Below, piece by piece: positions 42,601 through 51,800 of a DNA stretch of 64,000 bases. The stretch covers positions 6,882,001-6,946,000 of the forward strand of contig JAPFFF010000002.1 in the NCBI GenBank assembly GCA_039105265.1, given 5' to 3'. The translations under genes were made by a program, and so were the position numbers. Source of the DNA: Tritrichomonas musculus. Taxonomy: Eukaryota > Parabasalia > Tritrichomonadida > Tritrichomonadidae. Position 1 is the stretch's first letter. Each line of letters opens with the position of its first letter. The notes under the pieces were generated by a model, which made no database searches, was not told where the DNA came from, and saw only the letters and a program-made list of their open reading frames with translations.

Positions 42601-43984
42601 TATCGATTTTAATTCTTTGTATCCATCATCATTCTCATCTTGTAAACATGAATTTAATAAGTATCATGGAGGTATAATGTATATGCCTGGAGCATTTATC
42701 AGACGAATTGATGTTAAAGATAAAGCTTCAAAAAAGAGATGCCTCGATATCATAACAAACTCATCAAGATTCTCAAATAAACCATCATATTTGTTCTACG
42801 CTGAAGTTAAACTAAAATGTCCCACCTCTAAAATAAACTATTTTATCAATTTACCTCCTGTGTTTCGCAATATCAATATCAAAAATGATGAATCAACAAT
42901 TGGCACTTATATGTACAATTACATGAAAACAAATAAATTAACTTCTACAGATATGGAAGAACGCAAGCTTACAATGCTTCTTGATACTCATGATGAATAC
43001 ATGATTTTCTCAAATTATTATCTCTGGTTTCTGTTAGACCACGGATTGATTATTGATGATGTTAAATCTGTTTCACAATATGAAGCTCATACAGGATTTA
43101 ATGAATTTGTTAGCACTTTTATGCAAAAACGTCAGGATATTATTAGTGGTGTTAGTAAAGGGAATGAGAAATTTTATAAAATATCTATGAACGGTTCATA
43201 TGGATATGATGGGATGAACTCTGAGAAATTCAGTAAAGTCAAGATATGTGATGCAAATAAAGCTTATCAATATATCATCTCTCAAACTTATATGGGTGGA
43301 GCACAATTAAGTGATAATACATTTTTAATTCAACAATCACCCAAATCATATCATTGCAATACATGCATTCAAGAATCATTGTGGACTCTTGATAACGCAA
43401 AGTTTTGGTATCTCACATTTTATTACGATTTTATGAATAATTGTTTTGATATGGATAGACTACATTTTATAGAGGGTGATACTGATTCAGCATATTTTGC
43501 AGTTGCTGGGAACCCAAATGAAGGTCCTGAACAATTATTTGATTACGTTATTAAAAACAAAGAGTTCTACGACAAGAATGTATATAAATTCATGCCTAAC
43601 CCATCAATCAACACTATTCAAGACGAAAAAAAGATATTGGGATGTGCCATTGAAAAATATGGTGAAAACATGATAGCTCTTGCACCTAAATGTTATACTA
43701 TATTTAACAGTAATGGGCAAACCAAATCACTCAAACTAAAAGGTGTATCTTTAAAGAAGAATCATATTGTGTCTTCCGACTACAAATCTATTATTGATAA
43801 TCAATCAATTAAGCTTGGTAAGAATATAAATCTTCAGATGCAAAACAATAAAATGAGTAAAATAACGGTAAACAAGAATGCTCTCACAGGATGTCATACA
43901 AAGATGATTGTATTGCCAAATCAATCATGTGCACCTTTTGTTAGTGGCTTAACAGCGAATAATTATTTTATTAATTATAACTAA
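39620..43984 (+). CDS. polB: Polinton protein-primed DNA polymerase B, first copy
   Basis: A family B DNA polymerase of the protein-primed kind, about 1,450 codons open. Exonuclease motif I appears as YDFETME (near residue 505), polymerase motif A as GIDFNSLYPSSF (about 993), motif B as KISMNGSYGYDG (about 1186) and motif C as GDTDSAYF (about 1285). Between exonuclease and palm lies a Cys/His block, CHLCHEHF with LDRIDNNKGHQIDN and ACAECNKLR (about 870-907), which resembles an HNH/endonuclease VII-type zinc fold. The protein replicates the element's DNA from a protein-primed terminus. The true start is uncertain; a short leader frame lies just upstream. A second copy is at 48855-54059. Confidence 0.93.
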   Translation: MHKLKRILDDSHEQHYQDILKRDDYFEEDINEEDELYFNTKQQQIEREFEIKEAINRAYEAVDDAIQLIKEQKHPVLQKTERLIIPEAPLIKNHQKQYFPENEEIYEYLNKCAHNFTSKHSDFLMINEPHDFDRAVNEWNHYNKYPSENTIQRKDSGKPITTYYFNQIASLDNIFECLHNVYKKELKPFKIHFQLSGVFETYTYDFESLEEKYEYKAKDIIWKNYQSMIPIIISKLEDLDIVKLYIESVLHSYETESSSTKLTLVGSIAFTVSRMRKITGRIKDLPIEFIKNDFIICDNEDDKLCFFRFLAVCLNEKLADTSIYDCAKRTKIAKKLLLKEHNIIYNTKIPNEGKKILNEFEGVSMEQMKDLAQKNHINVNIYEFHKTDSEQYYDLSEQWFFDKTFTTYSALLYSQNQIIHIMYIKNPEKLTQIHICPKCNSYIHYGSKNFNRFDSHVKHCDGVFKKNFIPVKEALPYCPHILNNPVYEYCLAYNLQWKPEIYYITYDFETMEQSINKSISDSTTINSRLIPLSVSSCVKSSNGLTTKNFSLRDSQEFIPQWIKWLFEQSMKVYADKISYYESFLPDTSINKNMNVITVLGFNSSRFDSNLFKQYFNHSFWKVEQNSIIGTLSSLKQFILTSDNHPTKLRFIDAQSFVAGGTLKQFGEDFGNNNSEKGVFPYEAINDKNYNEVLSKSEPFSYDDFYSYLNQKNPLTKEEYDAYLEDSKRFATRWDYLLAYNDNDVEMMIKPIDNLIALNAQYNVDLLSNLSLSKNASCIKYALAYKDFDEWMRGSGEDSNPRNNIGITNKYNTFKPSKKWWQYKCDSYYNQDEKYNRLNPKKPQRDLTKCVSENDFEAFMKMYDDPNKGKCHLCHEHFTYQNKPTLDRIDNNKGHQIDNCLLACAECNKLRKRDDPKITALRIQLKKYCKLHHLPTLINDEREYYSIRNAITGGLSNVMHRVNIKDETHINKFRYIDNKGVLSYDTSNVQSHVVGIDFNSLYPSSFSSCKHEFNKYHGGIMYMPGAFIRRIDVKDKASKKRCLDIITNSSRFSNKPSYLFYAEVKLKCPTSKINYFINLPPVFRNINIKNDESTIGTYMYNYMKTNKLTSTDMEERKLTMLLDTHDEYMIFSNYYLWFLLDHGLIIDDVKSVSQYEAHTGFNEFVSTFMQKRQDIISGVSKGNEKFYKISMNGSYGYDGMNSEKFSKVKICDANKAYQYIISQTYMGGAQLSDNTFLIQQSPKSYHCNTCIQESLWTLDNAKFWYLTFYYDFMNNCFDMDRLHFIEGDTDSAYFAVAGNPNEGPEQLFDYVIKNKEFYDKNVYKFMPNPSINTIQDEKKILGCAIEKYGENMIALAPKCYTIFNSNGQTKSLKLKGVSLKKNHIVSSDYKSIIDNQSIKLGKNINLQMQNNKMSKITVNKNALTGCHTKMIVLPNQSCAPFVSGLTANNYFINYN

Positions 43985-44009
43985 ATAGTTATTTTTTTAT
44001 TCTTAACAA

Positions 44010-44444
44010 ATGACAAACGAAATAATAAGAAAAATCGATGATATAATAGCTGATTTGTATACATTAAAATTATGGGTACATACTGAACAAAAAAAAGACA
44101 GTTCGTCTAATAGTGAACCACAAAGTGGTGAAGAGAATTCGTTAGAAGAACATACAATTGACTTGCAAAGCAAGGCCCAAGCTAAAGCTTGTGACTGTGT
44201 AGCAGAGCCTAGGAAAGTCATCCATAGACGAACAAACCGTTCATTCCCATTAAATAAATCAAAGAATCTCAATGATGAACAACGTAATAAAGTATTAGCA
44301 TTTGCAAATGAAAATAAACAACTCATCTTGAATCAACCATCTGCTACAAGAAATGAATTCCTTCAAAAGCTTGTTCGCGATAAATTGAATATTAATCTTT
44401 CTGCATACATGTCTTGTAAAATAATTACTATGCTCTGTATTTGA
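44010..44444 (+). CDS. Small Polinton protein with helical C-terminal domain, 144 aa
   Basis: The N-terminal coiled segment (IIRKIDDIIADLYTLKLWVH) is followed by a polar linker and a C-terminal domain (LNDEQRNKVLAFANENKQLI, LQKLVRDKLNINLSAYMSCK) that matches the C-terminus of the protein at 48411-48761. I do not recognise the domain; it may be DNA binding. The linker is encoded by two hairpin-forming words, CTTGCAAAGCAAG and CAAGCTAAAGCTTG (44162-44191), a likely in-frame repeat insertion. It overlaps the next, convergent gene by 17 bp. Confidence 0.75.
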   Translation: MTNEIIRKIDDIIADLYTLKLWVHTEQKKDSSSNSEPQSGEENSLEEHTIDLQSKAQAKACDCVAEPRKVIHRRTNRSFPLNKSKNLNDEQRNKVLAFANENKQLILNQPSATRNEFLQKLVRDKLNINLSAYMSCKIITMLCI

Positions 44445-45540
44445 ATACAGCAAGCGTTTTATCATCTATTATTGCAGTGATAACCCCCACAGTCATACGT
44501 TTAATCTTTGATGTTATTGCAGTTTCACCACTAAGAATCTTCAATTTATTGTCTTCATTATCAATAAATACTTCATCTCCAATACCATAACAAGATGAAT
44601 CATCAACTTTTACAAGATAATCACCATGGGAAGTGAAGGTAATACAATTATTTTTTTGGTCAATTCTAACACAAATACCAACATATTCTTTCCATGAACC
44701 AGTAGTTTTGACACTGCAAATACAATCTGTTGTATCATTCACAGTTGAAGATATCCACGTATCACCATCATGTTTATAAACCTTACCAGTCATATATACT
44801 GGAGCTCCAATAACGAAATCATTTATTGAATTTACAGATGACTCGATTGGTGAATAATGTGTGATTGTTGTGTTTGATTGCGTACCGTAAATAGCAGCCT
44901 TGAATTTTGATAAATATGCTGGTACTATGATTTGTCTTGAATATATTTGTCTAGCATCTAATAATTCTTGAGTAGTTGTCCAATTATATCCAGCCATTGG
45001 GACACGATATGTAAGTGGTCTTCCTGATGATAAATCAAGAATTTCTTCATAATACACTGAATATTGAAAATTATCAAAATATATAGTTCTTTGATATAAT
45101 AATATTACTATGTTATGGGGATTTGCAGCTGTATCATAAAATAATATCCTTATTTCATTTCTTTCTGCATTATTACCAACTATGTATTCCAGTTGAATTG
45201 TGTTATTTATAATTTTTAGAAGATGAATTGATATATCAGCACCCTCCGTAAATGGACCGCAATCAATTGCACATTTTTTTATTAGTTGTTCTTCTGTTAT
45301 GATAGATTCTGGAATCTCACTTTTGAGTACTAATTCATCATATTTATAATTAGGAGGATATATCGCTAATATTTTTACTCTACAAATTAAGTTTGTACTA
45401 TTTTCATGAACTAAGTAAACAGGTCTGTAATCACTTGCTAGAACTCTTAATGAATACATAGCACCATAGTAGTGATAGTGGACCGGCTGAGCAGGGGAGA
45501 TAAATTTTAAAGTTGACGGTAGACACTTTTGAATCTTCAT
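44428..45540 (-). CDS. Fibre-like Polinton protein, short form, 370 aa
   Basis: The last about 145 residues (from THYSPIESSVNSINDFVIGA, through KVYKHDGDTWISS and CICSVKTTGSWKEYVGICV, to TSKIKRMTVGVITAIIDD) are nearly the same as the end of the 1057-residue protein at 54753-57926. Such a shared C-terminal module behind a variable N-terminal part is how phage-type tail fibres and spikes are built. The N-terminal 220 residues are beta-rich and not recognised. A receptor-binding or decoration role is inference. Confidence 0.7.
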   Translation of the reverse strand: MKIQKCLPSTLKFISPAQPVHYHYYGAMYSLRVLASDYRPVYLVHENSTNLICRVKILAIYPPNYKYDELVLKSEIPESIITEEQLIKKCAIDCGPFTEGADISIHLLKIINNTIQLEYIVGNNAERNEIRILFYDTAANPHNIVILLYQRTIYFDNFQYSVYYEEILDLSSGRPLTYRVPMAGYNWTTTQELLDARQIYSRQIIVPAYLSKFKAAIYGTQSNTTITHYSPIESSVNSINDFVIGAPVYMTGKVYKHDGDTWISSTVNDTTDCICSVKTTGSWKEYVGICVRIDQKNNCITFTSHGDYLVKVDDSSCYGIGDEVFIDNEDNKLKILSGETAITSKIKRMTVGVITAIIDDKTLAVFKYRA

Positions 45541-45568
45541 CTTTGAATTTACATCTTTGAACTTGTTT

Positions 45569-45640
45569 AGTAGTATATATCAGTCGGTTTCCGTCGGGCT
45601 AAAGCCCACCGTCAACACGACTAATGAACAAAAATAACAT
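45569..45640. other. AGTAGTATATATC boundary word and near-palindrome
   Basis: AGTAGTATATATCAG resembles the word at the proposed left end (AGTAGTGTATAG). It is followed by a near-palindrome around GGGCTAAAGCCC. It sits between a fibre gene and the next block of genes, so it may mark an old element end. Confidence 0.35.
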
Positions 45641-45693
45641 CAACGAAAAACAGAACTTTCAAAAATTTTTTATTTTTTTATCAGCCATTTATA

Positions 45694-45900
45694 ATGTCAA
45701 ACCAAGCGGAACAATTAAGCATCCTCATTAATAGAATCAACAAAAAGCTAAAAGGATGGAGACCCGCTTTAAAATACCTCTACGATAATGATGATATCAT
45801 AGATGAAGTACTAAAAGAGATAAATCACTTTATTGAACAACTAAAGAAATTCAACGGACCTGAACAATTAATAGCTGAACTTGAAGAACTCATTTATTAG
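45694..45900 (+). CDS. Small Polinton protein, 68 aa
   Basis: A helical, charged protein (MSNQAEQLSILINRINKKLK, DDIIDEVLKEINHFIEQLKK). I do not recognise it. Good start codon and compact spacing (68 bp) to the next same-strand gene support a real gene. Confidence 0.55.
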   Translation: MSNQAEQLSILINRINKKLKGWRPALKYLYDNDDIIDEVLKEINHFIEQLKKFNGPEQLIAELEELIY

Positions 45901-45968
45901 ACAATTCATTTAATTCTTTCTCAAGCTGATGAACTTTATTTTTATTTTTTTAATTTCATGATAAAGAT

Positions 45969-46427
45969 ATGTCAACGCCAAAAGTTTATGATTACATCAA
46001 TTCACTTATTGATATGTTGGATGAATCAGAGAAGTTCAAACAATGTGATTTCTCAATTCTGTGTGATAGATATCCAATACCTTGTGGAAAGGCTGCATAT
46101 AAATCTAAAGTGATATACATATCATTGAAGAACAAAGATAATGCATTTAAACGATTATATTATGATAAGATTGTTGAACTCGGGCTCGAATATATAACAT
46201 TAACATCAAATGTTAGAAGAAGAATATCAACAACATCTATTGAGTTCTTCGTTGAAGGTTCAAATGAAGAGCAATCATTTAAAGAATACAAGTATTATAA
46301 TTACAGTATCAGGAAAGTTAATGATAAGAAAACAAAAGAACTCATTGAACAAATGAGACAAAAATATAATATCAATACACCACAACTGTTTGTTGGTGTT
46401 CAACAACAAATTGTATTAGATGAATGA
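45969..46427 (+). CDS. Polinton protein of unknown function, 152 aa
   Basis: Mixed alpha/beta protein (MSTPKVYDYINSLIDMLDES, KVIYISLKNKDNAFKRLYYD, ISTTSIEFFVEGSNEEQSFK). Not recognised. It converges on the ATPase gene with a 12-bp overlap, a compaction typical of these elements. Confidence 0.65.
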   Translation: MSTPKVYDYINSLIDMLDESEKFKQCDFSILCDRYPIPCGKAAYKSKVIYISLKNKDNAFKRLYYDKIVELGLEYITLTSNVRRRISTTSIEFFVEGSNEEQSFKEYKYYNYSIRKVNDKKTKELIEQMRQKYNINTPQLFVGVQQQIVLDE

Positions 46428-47330
46428 AAGGTTATTAGTTCGAACATTGATTAAAACGAATTGATGTGCTTTCATTGTTCTGTATCGATTCCATAGCTCT
46501 TCGAAATCTATTGGAAATGGAACTTGTTGATATATGTAGCCGAGTTTCTGTCGTGAATAACCACTAAAGATGAAGAATGATGTTGCATTATTTTTCCATT
46601 CTGTTGTTAAAGCTTTGAAGAACTGGATGTTAACGAATATGATTAGATTCTTATGTCGAAGCTGACTGATGGTATTGATAAAATAGGATGATTTAATTAG
46701 TTTCGATTTCAAGAAGTCTTCACAAAGAATGATAGTATTTAGTGGTTTATTTGGTTGACCTAGTTTATTGATATGAAGAAACTCAAACATATCGTTTAAC
46801 TTCTTTTCATCGATTACTATTTTTGGTGTTGATGAATATTTGTTATACAATTCTTTAAATAAATCAAGTTGTTTAAGATATTCTTCAGCATTGCTGTCAG
46901 CAACAGTTTTTATTGGTAGCTGTATCAATTCGCGTTGGCTTTCGAATGTTGCATCATTGATTGTTCCGTTTCGTGATACATAAACAATTAAATGAAAGCC
47001 AGCGTTCTTCATTCGAGACATTTGAATAACATCTCGTAGCATTATATGACTCTTTCCTTTACCTTGCTGACCAACGAGTATGTTCAATGAATTGTAATAT
47101 GAATAAATACCGTTTGCGATTGGTCTGATTGATTCATTCTTTATTTTTGATTCATTGCGTTGATATGCTTTATTCATCTCGTCATCAATATTAAATGTTG
47201 TTTCATTAACAGTTGGCTTGAATGATTCATATTCAAATGCAAAACTCATTTGGTCATCATCATAATCAGAGCTATTAGAGAATAAAACCTCTTTATAATT
47301 AAAGTGCGTCGGTTTCATGAAACCTTTCAT
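46416..47330 (-). CDS. Polinton packaging-type ATPase
   Basis: A 304-residue P-loop ATPase. The Walker A motif is GQQGKGKSHIM in SLNILVGQQGKGKSHIMLRD, and the Walker B-like strand is NTIILCEDFL. Length and position suit the A32/FtsK-HerA-like genome-packaging ATPases of Polintons and related viruses, which drive DNA into the capsid. A conserved arginine-finger region could not be assigned by eye. Confidence 0.78.
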   Translation of the reverse strand: MKGFMKPTHFNYKEVLFSNSSDYDDDQMSFAFEYESFKPTVNETTFNIDDEMNKAYQRNESKIKNESIRPIANGIYSYYNSLNILVGQQGKGKSHIMLRDVIQMSRMKNAGFHLIVYVSRNGTINDATFESQRELIQLPIKTVADSNAEEYLKQLDLFKELYNKYSSTPKIVIDEKKLNDMFEFLHINKLGQPNKPLNTIILCEDFLKSKLIKSSYFINTISQLRHKNLIIFVNIQFFKALTTEWKNNATSFFIFSGYSRQKLGYIYQQVPFPIDFEELWNRYRTMKAHQFVLINVRTNNLSFI

Positions 47331-47354
47331 TTCTTTAGTTTTCGTTAAAGCTCT

Positions 47355-47486
47355 TCATGAATACATTTTTGTTCTTATCTCTTCACTGAGTTCTGGTTCT
47401 TTGTCAGGCATCATTAAAGATACTTCAACAATCTTCACTAAAAATAAACCTGTTAATAATGAAACAACTAATATTTCATACAGCAT
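47355..47486 (-). CDS. Very small membrane protein, 43 aa
   Basis: A 43-residue frame from ATG to stop: MLYEILVVSLLTGLFLVKIV is a membrane helix, followed by an acidic/polar tail (SLMMPDKEPELSEEIRTKMY). It lies neatly between the ATPase and the next same-strand gene (24 bp and 10 bp away), which argues for a real small gene. Small one-helix proteins are common among virion or membrane-associated proteins of Polinton-like viruses; the role here is unknown. Confidence 0.55.
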   Translation of the reverse strand: MLYEILVVSLLTGLFLVKIVEVSLMMPDKEPELSEEIRTKMYS

Positions 47487-47496
47487 TTAATAGTTT

Positions 47497-48072
47497 TTAA
47501 ATACATGTTTTTAATGAAATGTTGTGTCTAATGAGTTCGGTATAAATGCTATTATATTTGTATTTCAAGTCATTTGATTCATTATTTTTGTAAACCAAAA
47601 TTCTATCAATTAAAAGATATTTGGAACGAGAAACGCAACCATTACACGCACAATCATCATTGACAATCAATTCAACTTTATCTGCTTGTGTTAGTAATTT
47701 GATGAGCTCCATTAATGTATTTGAATGACAAATTAATAAATCATTTACTTTTATTGGGTTTGTTTCATAGATTGATAACAACAACTCAAGGAATTTGTTT
47801 TTGGTTTCAAGTTCTGTTATATCAGCACCTATATCACTGATACCTCTTTCTAGGGAAACGTTGTTTGTTGGATGCTGTGATTGATATACTCCACTCATCT
47901 GAGGTATAGTAAAATTTGTGGCTTGAGATGATTGTGGTAATGGTTGAACTGATGGATATTCAACTGGTTGTGGTTGCTTTGGTTTGATGTTTATATTAAT
48001 ACTGGTTGATTGTTCCTGCTTAACTGATGCATCGTTCTCGCTACTTAATATACGAGCTTTTGATAATGCCAT
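47497..48072 (-). CDS. Polinton protein of unknown function, 191 aa
   Basis: The first about 85 residues are disordered and rich in Gln, Pro and Ser (KPQPVEYPSVQPLPQSSQAT). The rest is helical (DITELETKNKFLELLLSIYE) with a CACNGCVSR block that could bind metal. Not recognised. Confidence 0.65.
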   Translation of the reverse strand: MALSKARILSSENDASVKQEQSTSININIKPKQPQPVEYPSVQPLPQSSQATNFTIPQMSGVYQSQHPTNNVSLERGISDIGADITELETKNKFLELLLSIYETNPIKVNDLLICHSNTLMELIKLLTQADKVELIVNDDCACNGCVSRSKYLLIDRILVYKNNESNDLKYKYNSIYTELIRHNISLKTCI

Positions 48073-48126
48073 GAATGTTTGAATAAAAATAAAACAACAT
48101 TAATGATGAGTCATTCAATGATTCAT

Positions 48127-48372
48127 TTACAAAGTCATTTGTTCAGCTGATTTGATACGTTCATCAATAGCTCTTAATTGTATTTTAATCGATTCAATAT
48201 CATTAAATAGTTGTTTATATATCGACAATATGTGAATCATCTTATCAAACTTTCCGTTTAATGCATCATCTTCAGAATTCATACATTCATTGAATATCTT
48301 GTCTTTAACTATTCGAAACTGAGCGTGTAAAGCTGATGTATCACAACTCAAACCTTTAATTGCACTATTCAT
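48127..48372 (-). CDS. Small coiled-coil Polinton protein, 81 aa
   Basis: Fully helical, ending FNDIESIKIQLRAIDERIKS. Not recognised. Same strand and close spacing (54 bp) to the preceding and following genes. Confidence 0.55.
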   Translation of the reverse strand: MNSAIKGLSCDTSALHAQFRIVKDKIFNECMNSEDDALNGKFDKMIHILSIYKQLFNDIESIKIQLRAIDERIKSAEQMTL

Positions 48373-48410
48373 TTTAAACCAAAAATAAACAAATTAATTA
48401 AATGATATTT

Positions 48411-48761
48411 TTATTCTTTGTTGTTCTTAAATGCCAATAATCTATTAATCATATATGATGATACATTTAACTTCAATTTTTCCTTCAATAAGTTTTGTGT
48501 ATATGAACACCTTTTATGTCCTGGCAACTTATTTATATCATTCATTACTTTATCATCCAAAAATTGTATAACTTTTTCACGTTCATCCTTGTTCAAGAAC
48601 TTTGATGAATTGAATATTGAACGTGTTCTTTTATGGTTTGCTTCTGTATTTGCTTCTTCATTTGTTTCTTCTTCTTCACTTACTTCTTGTTTTGATTCTA
48701 ATATCAAAAGTAATTTATGTATTTCTTCAATGTGTTTTATTATTTCTCTTAACTCAGACAT
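48411..48761 (-). CDS. Small Polinton protein, 116 aa, related to the 144-aa protein
   Basis: N-terminal coiled coil (LREIIKHIEEIHKLLLILES), acidic linker, and a C-terminal domain (LNKDEREKVIQFLDDKVMND, LLKEKLKLNVSSYMINRLLA) that matches the C-terminus of the protein at 44010-44444. Its gene is divergent from the second polymerase gene, with which it could share a 93-bp promoter region. Confidence 0.68.
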   Translation of the reverse strand: MSELREIIKHIEEIHKLLLILESKQEVSEEEETNEEANTEANHKRTRSIFNSSKFLNKDEREKVIQFLDDKVMNDINKLPGHKRCSYTQNLLKEKLKLNVSSYMINRLLAFKNNKE

Positions 48762-48854
48762 TTCAATGAAATAAAAAACTCGAAATATTTTTTATTTTTT
48801 TGATTTAACATTTTTTCAAAATTCAAATAATTTGATTTTTTAATTATATCATAA

Positions 48855-51800
48855 ATGAGTTCTCGTTATTACTATAGAAAAGATACCAAATCATTTGTTA
48901 TTGAACAAATCAGGTATATCAATAATGAACTTCAATTAAAACCTCGTTTGTCAACATCTAAACCTTCTGATTATGATGTTAAACATTTCAAAAACATTTT
49001 AGAAAATTATCTAACTTCATTCGGTTTTAGAGAACATGAAGGTAATAGAATAGATGACATATCAATATTAGATTTCGTTAACAGAATGAAAAGAGAAGAA
49101 GAAGCAGAAGAACCAGAAGAAGAGGAGGAGGAAGAGGAACAATTTGAAGAAGAAGAACAAAATGATGAACAAAAACTAAAACAAAAACAAATCGAGGACA
49201 ATATTAAAATAGCTCATGATGCACTCAACAAAGCCCTTCAATTAATTAAATCTGAAAATATATTATTAAGACCATTACCGCCAAAGACAAACAAACAACC
49301 TCAACGATATGAAGACATTCGATTTAACAATGAAAATGCTGAATTAATTGAATACCTCAAAAAGTTTGGCTATAAAGGTGTTCATTCAAAACATAATTCA
49401 TATTTCATAATCAATGAACCTGAGAACTTTGATGAAGCAGTTGAAGCATGTAGTCATTTTATTGACCAGTTCCCAAATGATAGTGAAAAGGTTGAACGAT
49501 TAGATGAAGACAGTAAAGAACCAATCAAAATATATTACAAAAACGGAGTTTCATCAATTGAAGACATCAATGAATATTTGACTGAAACAGTATTTAAACA
49601 AGAAGTGAAACCGTTCAAAATATATTTTCAATTGACAGGCATATTTGAGATACCACCAAAGAATGAAAACGAAAGGTACACGTATGAGGCAAGTGATATC
49701 AAATGGAAGAACTATAAATCATCAATTCCAATAATTGTCAGAGAGAATAAAGATATTGATAAAATTAAACTGTATATTGAATCAAAGATTCATGAATATG
49801 AAACCACGGCTTCAAACATTAAATTATGTATCGTTTGGTCTGTTTCATTTACAATCTCTCGTGTAGTTAAGATAACAGGAAAGATTGATGGCTTGCCAAA
49901 AGAATTCATTAAAAATAAATATATCATTATTGATAACGTTGATGATTGTTTGTGTTGGTATCGTTTCCTTGCTTGTTGTTTGAATAAAGAATTAATGAAA
50001 AAACCATTCACAATCTCAGACAGAACAGCAAAAGCAAAGAAAATATTATGTGATGAACACGGAATTACTTATTCAACTAAACCTACAAAAGCAGCAAATC
50101 AATTAATAAACTCATTCAAAGGTATCACGATTGAAGAAATGAAAGAATCAGCCAAGAATCATAACATCAATGTCAACATCTATGAATATGACAAAGAGAA
50201 ACATATTTATGATATTCAAGACCAATGGCATAACACTGACGATAACAATAAAACGTTTTCAGCCCTGTTGTATTCAAAGGATAAGATAATTCACATAATG
50301 TACATCATCAATGCTGAAGCATTAACAAATATTCATATATGTCCTCATTGCGGTTCATATATTCACAAAGGACATGAACATATGGATAGATTCAACAGAC
50401 ATGTAGATAAATGTGAGAAGCTAGGAGGTAAATTCAAAAAGGATTTCATTCCTTCACGAGAAGCTTTACCATATTGTCCACACATTTTAAACAATCCTGT
50501 TTATTTATATTGTCTTTCATATGAACTTGAATGTAGGCTTTTACGCCATTATTTTTATGGAAAAAAACACGCCATATAGCTTACGCCAAAAAAAAAAGGT
50601 TCTAAAAATTTATGTAAAGCAAAATTTTTTATATACTAATCTTAATTTAAATAATCTAAATACTAAAAAATAATTTCCTTTTTGCTAAAGTTCTTTTATT
50701 CAAAATTTGAAAATTATATCGAAAAAGGCATGACCCCCTACTCATGTTTTTTTATTGGCGTATTCAAATTTTTATATGAAAAAAAGCATGACCCCCTACT
50801 CATGATTTTTTTCGTGGCGTAATCATCCCCCATTTTATACGCCAATTCAAAAATTGAGAACATTCCTCAGAAATCCTCAGAAAAAATAATGGCGTGGCGT
50901 ACGCCACGCCAATTGATTTTATAATTTTTTTTAAATATTTTTTATTTTTTCTTTTAATTAAATATAGTAAAATAACACTAATAATTAATTAAAAGACAAA
51001 AATAACTTTTTAAATAAAGAAAAATTGTTTTTTATTTTCACTTGTCTTTTTTCAGCAGGCATTTACGCCATTTCTTTAAAAAAACATACGCCATTTTGCT
51101 TTGGCGTAAAAGCCTACTTGAATGGAAGCCAACAATTCATTATATCACTTATGATTTTGAAACAATGGAGCAAAAGATTGAAAAGAAAGTCAGTGATAAA
51201 TCAGTTATCAATTCTCGATTGATTCCTTTGAGTGTTTCATCATGTGTGAAACTTGATAAAGGTTTGATAACAAAGAACTTTGACATACGAACAAATGAAT
51301 TCATTGCCAAATGGATTGACTGGTTATTTGTTGTTGGCTGTGATGTGTATGTTGAAAAGTTGAATCATTTAAAATCATTCATTAAAGATAAATCGGAAGA
51401 AGAACTCAATAAAATAGATTCATCATTGAAAACGATAACAGTATTCGGTTTTAATTCATCACGATTTGATTCAAACTTATTCAAAGAGCAATTGATTAAA
51501 AATCATTGGTCTATCGATAGTGGAATGATTGGAACAGCTACATCATTGAAACAATTCATATTGAAATCATCAAAGTATCCTATTCGATTACGATTCATTG
51601 ACGCACAAGCATTTGTTGCTGGAGGAACACTCAAACAGTTTGGCATTGATTTTGGCGGTATATCTAACAGTTCGAAAGGTGTATTTCCTTATGAAGCAAT
51701 CAACAATGAAAATTATAATGAAGTGTTATCAAAGAGTGAACCATTCAAATATGAAGACTTCTACAGTTATCTCAATCAAAAGAACCCATTAACAAAAGCT

